This document shows, one piece after another, positions 47,019-55,186 of a stretch of 64,000 nt of DNA. The notes beneath the pieces are model-generated. The model searched no databases and was not told where the DNA came from. It saw nothing but the letters and a program-made list of their open reading frames with translations. The stretch's first letter is position 1. The number at the start of each line of letters is the position of its first letter. The position numbers were made by a program, and so were the translations under genes. This DNA comes from SPDF01 sp963812085 (GTDB lineage Bacteria > Gemmatimonadota > Gemmatimonadetes > Gemmatimonadales > GWC2-71-9): positions 124,001 to 188,000 of the forward strand of contig CAWETL010000003.1 of NCBI GenBank assembly GCA_963812085.1, written 5' to 3'.

Positions 47019-49593
47019 GCGGAGGCGGCGGGGCGTCGTCGTCGTGGAGGGCGCGCATGGCCGGCGTCGTCAGGTCGTCGAACTGCCCGTGGCGCGCGGC
47101 CCACGCGTAGGCCCCGATGGCTCCCGCCAGGAGCACCAGCGCGATCGGCAAGACCACGAAGATGACGCTCACGGCGCCGGCTCGAAGGTGCGGCTCCGCC
47201 AGGAGGCCAGTCACGACGGTCAGCGAGCTGGCGGGCATCAGCACCGCGGCCATCAGCGGGTTGATCCACCCGCCGATGGCGAGCGCCGCCCCGGCGAGGT
47301 TGTAGGCAAGCGAAAAGACGATGTTCCTCCGAATGACTCGCAGCGTCCGTTCCGAACCCGAGATCAACTCGTCCAGCGGCGCCAACCCCGGCCGCGAGAG
47401 GTAGACGTCGGCCACTGCCAGCGAGGCCTCGGCGCCGCCCCGCACGGCGATGCCCACGGTGGCGCGCGCCATCGCCGCGGCGTCGTTCACGCCGTCGCCC
47501 ACCATCACGACCGGCCCGGCTTCGGCGGCCCGCTCGATCTCCGCCAGCTTGCCCTCCGGCGAAACGCCGCCCCGCCAGGCATCCGCCTCCAGGCCAAGCA
47601 TCCCCGCCACCGACCGCACCACGTCGCTTGCGTCTCCCGAGAGGAGGCGCAGCGTCCAGCCTCGTCGCGTGAGCCGTGCGAACACGGCGGGCGCCTCCGC
47701 GCGAAGGGGATCACCGAAGCCGGCAACGGCGACGACCGCCCCGTCCACCGCGACCCACACCGGCGTACGGTCGGCGGACTCGGCGGCTGCAGGCGTCGCC
47801 GCCCGGTCGGCGCGGGCCGCCACGAATGCGGGGGAGCCTGCCACCACCCGGTGGCCGTCCACTATTCCCTCCACACCGCCGCCGAGCGTCTGCCGCACGT
47901 CGGTCGCGGCCGGTGCGGCGACCTCGGGCCACGCGCGCAGGAAGCCGGCCGCGACGGGGTGGCTGGAGTGCCGCTCGAGCGCGATGACCAGCGGCCTGAC
48001 CCACTCCGGCCCCTCCCATGACGCCAGCCGAAAACTCCCCTCGGTGACCGTGCCGGTCTTGTCGATGTAGAGCGTGCCCGGGCGGGCGAGCGCCTCCAGC
48101 GCATCCCCTCCCTTGATCAGGATGCCCTGGCGCGCGGCGCGGCCGATGGCAACGCTCACCGCGAGCGGGGTGGCCAGCGCGAGCGCGCAGGGACAGGTCA
48201 CGATGAGCAGCGCGATCGCGTTGTCGAGCGCGGCCGCCGGCTGGGCGTAGTGCCAGTAGAGCCAGGTGCCGGCGGCGAGGAGCAGCACGGCGGCCACGAA
48301 CCAGCCCGCCAGGCGGTCGGCCAGCAGGACGATGCGCGCCCGGCGCCCGGCCCCGGCCGCGACCTCCTGGAGCAGCCGGCCCACGCGGCTCTCCTCTCCG
48401 GCCTGAGTCACCAGCACCTTGAGTCCGGCGGCACGATTCACGGTGCCGGCCCACACGGTGGCGCCCGGCGCGACCCGCACCGGGCGCGATTCGCCGGTCA
48501 GGAGCGCCAGGTCCACCTCGGACGCGCCCTCGGTCACCGTCCCGTCGGCCGGGAAAGTCTCGCCGGCGCGGACGTCCACCGTCATGTCCGGAAGCAGCGC
48601 CTCGGTGGGGATCTCCCGCACGGTGTCGTCCTCGATGACGCGCGCCACCGACGGGGTCAGGCCGTGGAGCAGGCTCGCGCTGTCGGCGGCGGCGCGCTGG
48701 GCGCGCTGCTGGAGGAAGCGCCCGACGAGGAGCAGGAACACCAGCATCGCCACGCCGTCGAAGTAGATCGGCCCGGTGCCGGTGATCGTGTTCACGGCGC
48801 CCCGGGCGAACCCCGCGCCGAGTGCGATGGCGATGGGCAGGTCCATGTGGAGCCGGCGGGTCCGGAACGAGGCGACGGCCCCCTGGAAGAAGACGCGGCC
48901 GGGCCAGAGGAGGATCGGCGCGGTCAGCACGAGGCTGATCCACCGGAAGTAGTGGGCGTAGGCCGGCTCCATCCCGCCGAACCACCCGCTGTACAGGGCC
49001 ACGGCCACCATCATCACGTTGCCGGCCAGGGCGCCCGCCACGCCGATCCGGAGCAGCGCGCCGCGATCCTCCGCGCGTCGGCGCTCTTCGACGCGCTGGG
49101 CGCGGAAGGGGTGGGGCCGATAGCCAAGCGTGTCAAGGAACCGGGCGATGGCGCTGAGCGAGGTGACGGCGGGGTCCCACGCCAGGTGGGCCAGCGCGCG
49201 GCCGACCTCCAGTTCGGCGCGCGTCACTCCGGGCACCAGCAGGGGCACCCGTTCGACCAGCCAGACGCAGGACGCGCAATGCACGCCGTCGAGGTACAAC
49301 TCCGTCTCGGCGATGCCGTCGGGGCGTTGCCGCACGTAGAGCGCGTGGAACGCCGGGTGGTCGAACTCCGCAAAGCTCCGCCCGCTCGGCTCGACCGGCA
49401 CGGCCCGGCGCTCGGGGAGCCGGTAGTACCGGTCGAGCCCGCCGTCGCGAATGATGGCGAAGGCGGTCGCACACCCGCCGCAGCAGAACGCGGGCTGGCC
49501 GTCCGGCCGGCGCAGGGCGGCCGGCACCGGGAGTCCGCAATGCGCGCAGTCCGTCGCGGGCGGCGCGCCGCGGACGGGACTAATGGCGGTCAT
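46990..49593 (-). CDS. ccoIS: Fused cbb3 copper P-type ATPase CcoI and CcoS
   Basis: Copper exporter that supplies the cbb3 oxidase, 867 residues. It has an N-terminal Cys-rich domain (CAHCGLPV, FCCGGCATAF), an HMA copper site (GVHCASCVWLVE), six or more helices, and the metal motif TCPCALALATPLAV. TGES as LLTGESRPV, the phosphorylation motif DKTGT and GDGVND are intact. The last 60 residues (VLPIALVLLAGAIGAYAWAA, RHGQFDDLTTPAMRALHDDD) are a complete CcoS. The join is in frame at a GTG that would be the CcoS start, so it is either a genuine fusion or a lost stop. Confidence 0.9.
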   Translation of the reverse strand: MTAISPVRGAPPATDCAHCGLPVPAALRRPDGQPAFCCGGCATAFAIIRDGGLDRYYRLPERRAVPVEPSGRSFAEFDHPAFHALYVRQRPDGIAETELYLDGVHCASCVWLVERVPLLVPGVTRAELEVGRALAHLAWDPAVTSLSAIARFLDTLGYRPHPFRAQRVEERRRAEDRGALLRIGVAGALAGNVMMVAVALYSGWFGGMEPAYAHYFRWISLVLTAPILLWPGRVFFQGAVASFRTRRLHMDLPIAIALGAGFARGAVNTITGTGPIYFDGVAMLVFLLLVGRFLQQRAQRAAADSASLLHGLTPSVARVIEDDTVREIPTEALLPDMTVDVRAGETFPADGTVTEGASEVDLALLTGESRPVRVAPGATVWAGTVNRAAGLKVLVTQAGEESRVGRLLQEVAAGAGRRARIVLLADRLAGWFVAAVLLLAAGTWLYWHYAQPAAALDNAIALLIVTCPCALALATPLAVSVAIGRAARQGILIKGGDALEALARPGTLYIDKTGTVTEGSFRLASWEGPEWVRPLVIALERHSSHPVAAGFLRAWPEVAAPAATDVRQTLGGGVEGIVDGHRVVAGSPAFVAARADRAATPAAAESADRTPVWVAVDGAVVAVAGFGDPLRAEAPAVFARLTRRGWTLRLLSGDASDVVRSVAGMLGLEADAWRGGVSPEGKLAEIERAAEAGPVVMVGDGVNDAAAMARATVGIAVRGGAEASLAVADVYLSRPGLAPLDELISGSERTLRVIRRNIVFSLAYNLAGAALAIGGWINPLMAAVLMPASSLTVVTGLLAEPHLRAGAVSVIFVVLPIALVLLAGAIGAYAWAARHGQFDDLTTPAMRALHDDDAPPPPPTSATPNPP

Positions 49594-50296
49594 GCTGGCC
49601 CGGGCTCGGGGTGGCCCCGACGTGCGAGGCGTGCGGCGCCTGGAACCTTCCCGCGACGGTGAGGAGCCCGAGGACCACCAGCGCGGCGGCGGTCACCACG
49701 GGCAGCCTCGCGCGGAGGGGGCCGGCGGCGCGTTGCGCAAGGGCGCCCAGCCCTGCCAGAACCGGGACGGTGCCGGCCCAGAACGCGGCCATGACGAGGG
49801 CGCCACCGGCGGCCGAGCCGGTGCCCGCGGCGGTGGCCACGAAGACGTAGAGCCAGCCGCAGGGCAGGAGTGCCGTCAGCAACCCCACGACGAGCGCCCG
49901 CACGATCGGCGGCCGGTCGGCCAGCGCCGCGATCGCACGTGTGATCAATCGGCGGAACGCGGGCGGCGCTGCGGCAGCGCCGCGCGCATATCCTGCGGCG
50001 GCGGCGAGCGTGGCGCTTCCCCACAGGATCATCAGGAGGCCGGCCGCCACGGCGGCGGGGCGCTGGAATCCCGCCATCCGGCCGGCGAGGTCGAACCCGG
50101 CGCCCGCCATGCCGGCGGCGAACCCGAGGATGGCGTAGGCCGCGAGGCGGCCGGCGTGATAGGAGGCGTGGGTCAGCGCGGAGGGGCGGCGGCCGTCCTG
50201 GCCGCTGAAGAAACAGACGAACCCGCCGCACATCGCCGCGCAGTGCGGGCTTCCGAGCAGGCTGGCGCCGAGGACGGAAAGGACGAGGGCGCTCAC
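49580..50296 (-). CDS. TauE/SafE-type (DsbD-like) membrane protein of the cbb3 cluster
   Basis: A 238-residue, six-helix membrane protein. Conserved features are LLGSPHCAAMCGGFV in helix 1 and LLTALLPCGWLYVFV later, a pair of Cys/Pro motifs typical of the cytochrome-biogenesis/sulfite-exporter-like proteins that travel with ccoGHIS. Possible copper or thiol handling in oxidase assembly. Overlaps ccoH by four and ccoI by 14 bases. Confidence 0.85.
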   Translation of the reverse strand: MSALVLSVLGASLLGSPHCAAMCGGFVCFFSGQDGRRPSALTHASYHAGRLAAYAILGFAAGMAGAGFDLAGRMAGFQRPAAVAAGLLMILWGSATLAAAAGYARGAAAAPPAFRRLITRAIAALADRPPIVRALVVGLLTALLPCGWLYVFVATAAGTGSAAGGALVMAAFWAGTVPVLAGLGALAQRAAGPLRARLPVVTAAALVVLGLLTVAGRFQAPHASHVGATPSPGQHDRH

Positions 50297-50778
50297 GGTG
50301 TGGCCGGCGATCCGTTGTCGAGGGTCACGCGCTCGGTGAAGTCGTCCGTGCCGTGCACGGCCGAGAGCTCGACCCGCCAGAGTCCCTGGCGCGTGGAGGG
50401 AATCGAGCCCGCGTATTCGCCGGCTCCGTCCTCGACGAGGCGCACCTCGAACAGTTCCGCGCCCCGCGCGTTGTGGCTGGCTTCCGCGCGGACGTCGGCC
50501 GAGTCGAGGGGGGCGCCGTCGCGGCTGCGGAGCTGAACGTGGAGGGTGGCCTGCCCGCCCTCAGGCGGGCTGAGCCGCGCATCGACCCGCCAGCCGAGGG
50601 CGGCGCTTCGCCGCTCATGGGCCACGGTCGAGTCCCACTCGACCGCCCGGCGGTAGTAGTCGGGCTCCACGGCGAACGAGGGGTCGTGGTTCGCGGTCCA
50701 GTAGACCGCCACGTTGGCCAGCACCGTGAGCACGAGGACGAGCCCGATCGCGAGCGGCCACCACCGTCCCGTGTTCAC
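50293..50778 (-). CDS. ccoH: FixH/CcoH family oxidase assembly protein
   Basis: A 161-residue protein with an N-terminal helix (WWPLAIGLVLVLTVLANVAV) and a periplasmic domain with the family motif DPSFAVEPDYYRRAVEWD. The rest is beta-sandwich-like (LWRVELSAVHGTDDFTERVT). It acts with CcoG, I and S in cbb3 assembly. Confidence 0.9.
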   Translation of the reverse strand: MNTGRWWPLAIGLVLVLTVLANVAVYWTANHDPSFAVEPDYYRRAVEWDSTVAHERRSAALGWRVDARLSPPEGGQATLHVQLRSRDGAPLDSADVRAEASHNARGAELFEVRLVEDGAGEYAGSIPSTRQGLWRVELSAVHGTDDFTERVTLDNGSPATP

Positions 50779-52194
50779 TCGTGATGCTCCTCGGCGTGGT
50801 GGTCCGTGTCCGGGCCGACCAGCTCGAAGGGCGTGTCGAGCGAGAACGCGGCGCCGTCGGTGACGCGCACCGTGGCGGGGAGTCGGTCGTCCGAAAAGCG
50901 CGACTCCGGGACCACCACGAAGACGCTGGTCTCGCCGGTGCCGGAGGCGGCGACCTCGATCGGGTTCTGCGGCGCGACCAACGAGCCGCCGGGGACGCCG
51001 CTCAACTCGAGGCGGTAGCTCCGGGCGTGCCTCGCGCGGTTCGTGATCTTGATCCGGATCTGGTTCACGATGTTTCCGTCGGGCTGGCGGATGAACGGCG
51101 CGCCGGCTCCGCGGAGCAGCGTCACGTCGGTGTCGGCCTTGGTCCCGAGACTGAAGGCCAGGAGGCCGACCGCCACGGCCAGCGCGATCGGGTAGATCAC
51201 GACGCGCGGGCGAAGGATGCGCGTCCGCTTGCCCTCGACGGCGTCACGCGAGGTGTAGCGGATCAGTCCCAGCGGCCGGTCGATTTTCGCCATGATGGCG
51301 TCGCAGGCATCGGCGCACTGTGTGCAATGGATGCACTCCATCTGGAGCCCGTCCCGGATGTCGATCCCGGTGGGGCAGGTCAGGACGCAGGCGCCGCAGT
51401 CGATGCAATCCCCGGAGCCGGGGGTGGTCCTTGACCTTGTGGGTGCGCGGTTCGCCGCGCAGCACGTCGTAGCCGACGATGACCGACTGCCGGTCGAGGA
51501 GGACCGATTGCAGCCGACCGTAGGGGCAGGCCACCAGGCAGGTCTGCTCACGGAACCAGCCGAAATCGAAGAAGATCGCGGCGGTGGTCCCGGCCATGAT
51601 GAGGAAGGAGGTCGGGTGCTCGAACGGCGACTGCCGCACCCACTGGACCAGCTGGTCGATGCCGACGAAGTACGCCAGGAAGGTGTGGGCCAGGAACAGG
51701 GCGAGCAGCACGTAGACCGCGTTCTTGGCCAGCCGCCGCGGATGAAGCCCCGGTCGCTTGTCCAGCGCCATCGAGCCGCTCCGTCCCCCCTCGAAGAACC
51801 GCTCGATCGGACGGAAGAGGAACTCCATGTAGACCGTCTGCGGGCAGGCCCAGCCGCACCACACGCGCCCGAACAGGGCGGTGAGGAGGAAGATGCCGAT
51901 CGCGATGCTGATCAGCAGGAGCATGAAGAGCAGCGTGTCCGTCGGCAGGAAGGTGTAGCCGAAGAGCGTGAACTGCCGGTGCGGCACATCCAGCAGCACC
52001 AGCGGCCGGCCGTTCATCCGCAGGTAGGGGATCAGGAAGAACACCACCATGAGCGCATACGCCACCACCCGGCGCTTCCGGAAGAACGCGCCGACGGACA
52101 GCTTGGGGCGCAGCCAGCGGCGGGAACCGTCCTCGTTCAGCGTGGAGAGGACCCGCCCCGGGGCGTCCGGATGGGAACTGTGCATGGTGGTCAT
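50775..52194 (-). CDS. ccoG: cbb3 oxidase accessory ferredoxin-like protein CcoG, apparent frameshift
   Basis: Membrane Cu(II)-reductase-type FixG/CcoG, about 473 residues after repair. Early motifs are LFGRVWCGWACPQTVYMEFL and TCLVACPYGRLQ. One surplus base in the run of five at 51420-51424 (C on the coding strand) breaks the frame just before the ferredoxin motifs. Removing it joins VKDHP to GSGDCIDCGACVLTCP, then CIHCTQCADAC. The C-terminal Ig-like domain (NQIRIKITNRARHARSYRLE) is intact. Both fragments are in tight operon register. Confidence 0.88.
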
Positions 52195-52210
52195 CGGCGT
52201 GCTCGTTCGC

Positions 52211-52801
52211 TCAGGTGCCTGGCGCCGCAGTCGGCGTGCTGTCGGGTACGCCGTCCGGGGCCTTCGGGTTGGCCGGCTTGGTCCCCCGCAGGGAGATCAC
52301 GTACGCCACCACCGCATTGACCTGCTCGGGGTGGAGGGACTGCCCCCACGCCGGCATGCCCTTGGCCAGCACGCCGCCATTGACGGTCTTCCAGATGGCC
52401 TCGGGCGTGCCGCCGTGCAGCCAGTAGGCGTCGGTCAGGTTCGGGCCGATGACGCCGCCGCCATCGGGGCCGTGGCAGGGCGTGCACGTGGTGGTGAACA
52501 CGGACTTTCCGGCGGCGAGCTGCGCGGTGTCCCTGGACATCGCGAGGAGCTCGGGTCCCGACGGGCCGCTCGCGACCGCCGGGGCGGGGAACTCCGCCTT
52601 CGCGGCCGCGACCGAGGCGTCGTAGTTGGCGATGCGGCCCTTGCCTTCGCCGATGCCGGGGACGTTGAACCAGTACAAGGCGGCCCAGACGATGGAGCCC
52701 CAGAAGGTGTAAAGCCACCACCGGGGCATCGGGTTGTCATACTCCCGGATGCCGTCGTACTCGTGGTCGAGCAGCCGTTCCTCGTCGTGCGGGGCGGTCA
52801 T
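52211..52801 (-). CDS. ccoP: cbb3 oxidase cytochrome c subunit CcoP, single-haem form
   Basis: A 196-residue membrane cytochrome c. Its N-terminus (EYDGIREYDNPMPRWWLYTF) and helix are typical of CcoP. Only one CxxCH is present (CTPCHGPDGGGVIGPNLTD, about residues 106-124), with the Met ligand in KGMPAWG. Most CcoP proteins have two haem domains. A shorter Pro/Ala tail ends the chain. Overlaps ccoQ by four bases. Confidence 0.92.
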   Translation of the reverse strand: MTAPHDEERLLDHEYDGIREYDNPMPRWWLYTFWGSIVWAALYWFNVPGIGEGKGRIANYDASVAAAKAEFPAPAVASGPSGPELLAMSRDTAQLAAGKSVFTTTCTPCHGPDGGGVIGPNLTDAYWLHGGTPEAIWKTVNGGVLAKGMPAWGQSLHPEQVNAVVAYVISLRGTKPANPKAPDGVPDSTPTAAPGT

Positions 52802-53001
52802 GACGCGTCTCCTGGTGGCTGGCGCGGGGACTGGGGATGGACGTCGTCCAGTGGCATGCGGCTGGCCGCGTCGAACTCCTGCTTTCGGGACGGCGCGAAG
52901 ACCGCCACGAGGATGAGCAGAAACGCGACCAGGAAGATCACCAGCGCGACCTCGGCGTAGCCCGACAGGCCCGCGTGGCTCATGATTTCCGAAAGGCGCA
53001 T
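52798..53001 (-). CDS. ccoQ: cbb3 oxidase small subunit CcoQ-like
   Basis: A 67-residue protein with one helix (EVALVIFLVAFLLILVAVFA) and a charged tail. Position between ccoNO and ccoP fits CcoQ, which stabilises the core complex. The sequence itself is too short for more. Confidence 0.75.
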   Translation of the reverse strand: MRLSEIMSHAGLSGYAEVALVIFLVAFLLILVAVFAPSRKQEFDAASRMPLDDVHPQSPRQPPGDAS

Positions 53002-53002
53002 C

Positions 53003-55186
53003 TCACGGCGCTCCGGCGGCGGTGACGGCGGACGGGGCGCTGATGTCGCGCCCGAGCCGCTGCAGGTAGGCGACCAGCGCCACGATCTCCTTGTCGGCCA
53101 GGTCGGACGGGCCGCCGGTGGCCGCGATCGCGGCGCCGATCGACTCGGCCTGCGCGCGGGCCATCGCCGGGGCGTTGGTGAGCGCGTCCCCGTAGGGCAC
53201 GCCCAGCATGGCCATCACGTCCACCTTGCGCTGGATGCCGTTGAAGTCGAGCGTATTCGTCAGCATCCAGGGATAGGAGGGCATGATCGACTTGGGCTCG
53301 ATGTCCCTCGGCTGGCGCATGTGCCGCACGTGCCAGAGGTCCGGGTACTTGCCGCCCTCGCGCGCGAGGTCCGGCCCGATCCGGCGCGAGCCCCAGAGGA
53401 AGGGGTGGTCGTACACGAACTCGCCCGGCTTCGAGTATTCGCCGTAGCGGTCGGTCTCGTACCGGAGCGGGCGGATCATCTGCGAGTGGCAGTTGAAGCA
53501 CCCTTCCCGGATGTAGATGTCCCGGCCGGCCAGCTCGAGCGGGGTGTACGGCTTGACCGACGCGATGGTCGGCACGTTCGACCTGATGAGGAACGTCGGG
53601 ATGATCTCGAAGAGCGACGCCACGATGACGGCCAGGGTCACCATGACCGTGAAGGTGAGCGGGAGCCGCTCCCAGGTGCGGTGCCACGCCGCCTGCATGA
53701 ACCGCGCGAGCGCGCCGGCCGGCCTGGGCGCGGCGTGGTCGCGGTAATCCTTGCTCAGCGGCGCCGCCTGGATCACCGGTTCGTCGTACGTCGCGGGCCG
53801 CGTCATCCAGGTCCGGACCAGGTTGTACCCGAAGAGCACCATGCCCGCGAGGTAGAGCGATCCGCCCACGGCGCGCAGCCAGTACATCGGCATCAGCCGG
53901 GCCACGGTCTCGATGAACGCGGGGTATTCGAGGCGGCCGGTCGAGTCGTAGGCCCGCCACATGAGCCCCTGCGTCAGGCCGGCGCTGTAGATCGCCGTCA
54001 CGTAGAGGATGATGCCGAAGGTGGCCAGCCAGAAATGCACTTCGGCCATCTTCTGGCTGTGGAGCCTGGTCTGGAAGAGCCGCGGGGCGAGCCAGTAGAT
54101 CATGCCGAAGGTCAGCAGCCCGTTCCAGCCGAGGGCGCCGGTGTGCACGTGGGCGATGATCCAGTCGGTGTAGTGGGCGAGGGCGTTGACGCTCTTGATG
54201 GAGAGCATCGGGCCCTCGAAGGTGGACATGCCGTACGCCGTGACGGCCACCACGAAGAACTTGAGGACCGGGTCCTCGACCACCTTGCGCCAGGCGCCGC
54301 GCAGCGTCAGGAGGCCGTTGATCATGCCGCCCCAGGACGGCATCCAGAGCATGATCGAGAAGATCATCCCGAGCGTGCTGGCCCATTCGGGCAGGGCGGT
54401 GTAGTGGAGGTGGTGCGGCCCGGCCCAGATGTACAGGAAGACGATGGTCCAGAAGTGCAGGATGGAGAGGCGGTAGCTGAAGATCGGCCGGTCCGCGGCC
54501 TTGGGCAGGAAGTAGTACATCAGGCCGAGGAACGGCGTCGTCAGGAAGAAGGCGACCGCGTTGTGGCCGTACCACCACTGCATGAAGGCGTCCTGCACGC
54601 CGGCGTAGATCGAGTAGCTCTTCAGCGGACCGGCCGGGATGGACAGGTTGTTGAAGATGTGCAGGATGGCCACCGTCACGATGCTGGCGATGTAGAACCA
54701 GAGCGCCACGTAGAGATGGCGCTCCCGCCGCTTCGCGATGGTGCCGAAGAAGTTGATCGCGAAGACGACCCACACCACGGCGATCATGATGTCGATCGGC
54801 CACTCGAGCTCGGCGTACTCCTTGGCCTGGGTGAAGCCGAGGGGCAGGGTCAGCGCCGCACACACGATGATGAACTGCCACCCGTAGAAATGGAACTTGC
54901 TCAGGGCGTCGCTGAACATGCGGGTCTTGAGCAGGCGCTGCGAGGAGTAGTACGCGCCGGTGAAGAAGGCGTTGCCCGCGAACGCGAAGATGACCGCGTT
55001 GGTGTGCAGCGGGCGGAGCCGGCCGAAGCTGAGCCACGGGATCCCGAGGTTGAGCGCGGGATAGGCCAGCTGCAGGGCGATGAGCAGGCCGACCGTCATG
55101 CCGATCAGGCCCCAGGCGAAGGTGGCCCAGAGGAACTTCCGCACGATGGCGTCGTCGTATCGGAACGACTCCAGCTGTGGGTTCAT
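53003..55186 (-). CDS. ccoNO: Fused cbb3 oxidase subunits CcoN-CcoO
   Basis: Catalytic haem-copper oxidase subunit joined to the mono-haem CcoO, 727 residues. The N part (about 1-490) has twelve helices. Haem and CuB histidines are visible in LHTNAVIFAF, WWYGHNAVAFFL, AGPHHLHYTALP and IAHVHTGALGWN. A short linker leads to a new helix and the CcoO domain (about 510-727) with CFNCHSQMIRPL and the axial Met region IMPSYPWM. A C-type oxidase of this kind has high O2 affinity. ATGA overlap with the ATPase gene before it. Confidence 0.94.
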   Translation of the reverse strand: MNPQLESFRYDDAIVRKFLWATFAWGLIGMTVGLLIALQLAYPALNLGIPWLSFGRLRPLHTNAVIFAFAGNAFFTGAYYSSQRLLKTRMFSDALSKFHFYGWQFIIVCAALTLPLGFTQAKEYAELEWPIDIMIAVVWVVFAINFFGTIAKRRERHLYVALWFYIASIVTVAILHIFNNLSIPAGPLKSYSIYAGVQDAFMQWWYGHNAVAFFLTTPFLGLMYYFLPKAADRPIFSYRLSILHFWTIVFLYIWAGPHHLHYTALPEWASTLGMIFSIMLWMPSWGGMINGLLTLRGAWRKVVEDPVLKFFVVAVTAYGMSTFEGPMLSIKSVNALAHYTDWIIAHVHTGALGWNGLLTFGMIYWLAPRLFQTRLHSQKMAEVHFWLATFGIILYVTAIYSAGLTQGLMWRAYDSTGRLEYPAFIETVARLMPMYWLRAVGGSLYLAGMVLFGYNLVRTWMTRPATYDEPVIQAAPLSKDYRDHAAPRPAGALARFMQAAWHRTWERLPLTFTVMVTLAVIVASLFEIIPTFLIRSNVPTIASVKPYTPLELAGRDIYIREGCFNCHSQMIRPLRYETDRYGEYSKPGEFVYDHPFLWGSRRIGPDLAREGGKYPDLWHVRHMRQPRDIEPKSIMPSYPWMLTNTLDFNGIQRKVDVMAMLGVPYGDALTNAPAMARAQAESIGAAIAATGGPSDLADKEIVALVAYLQRLGRDISAPSAVTAAGAP

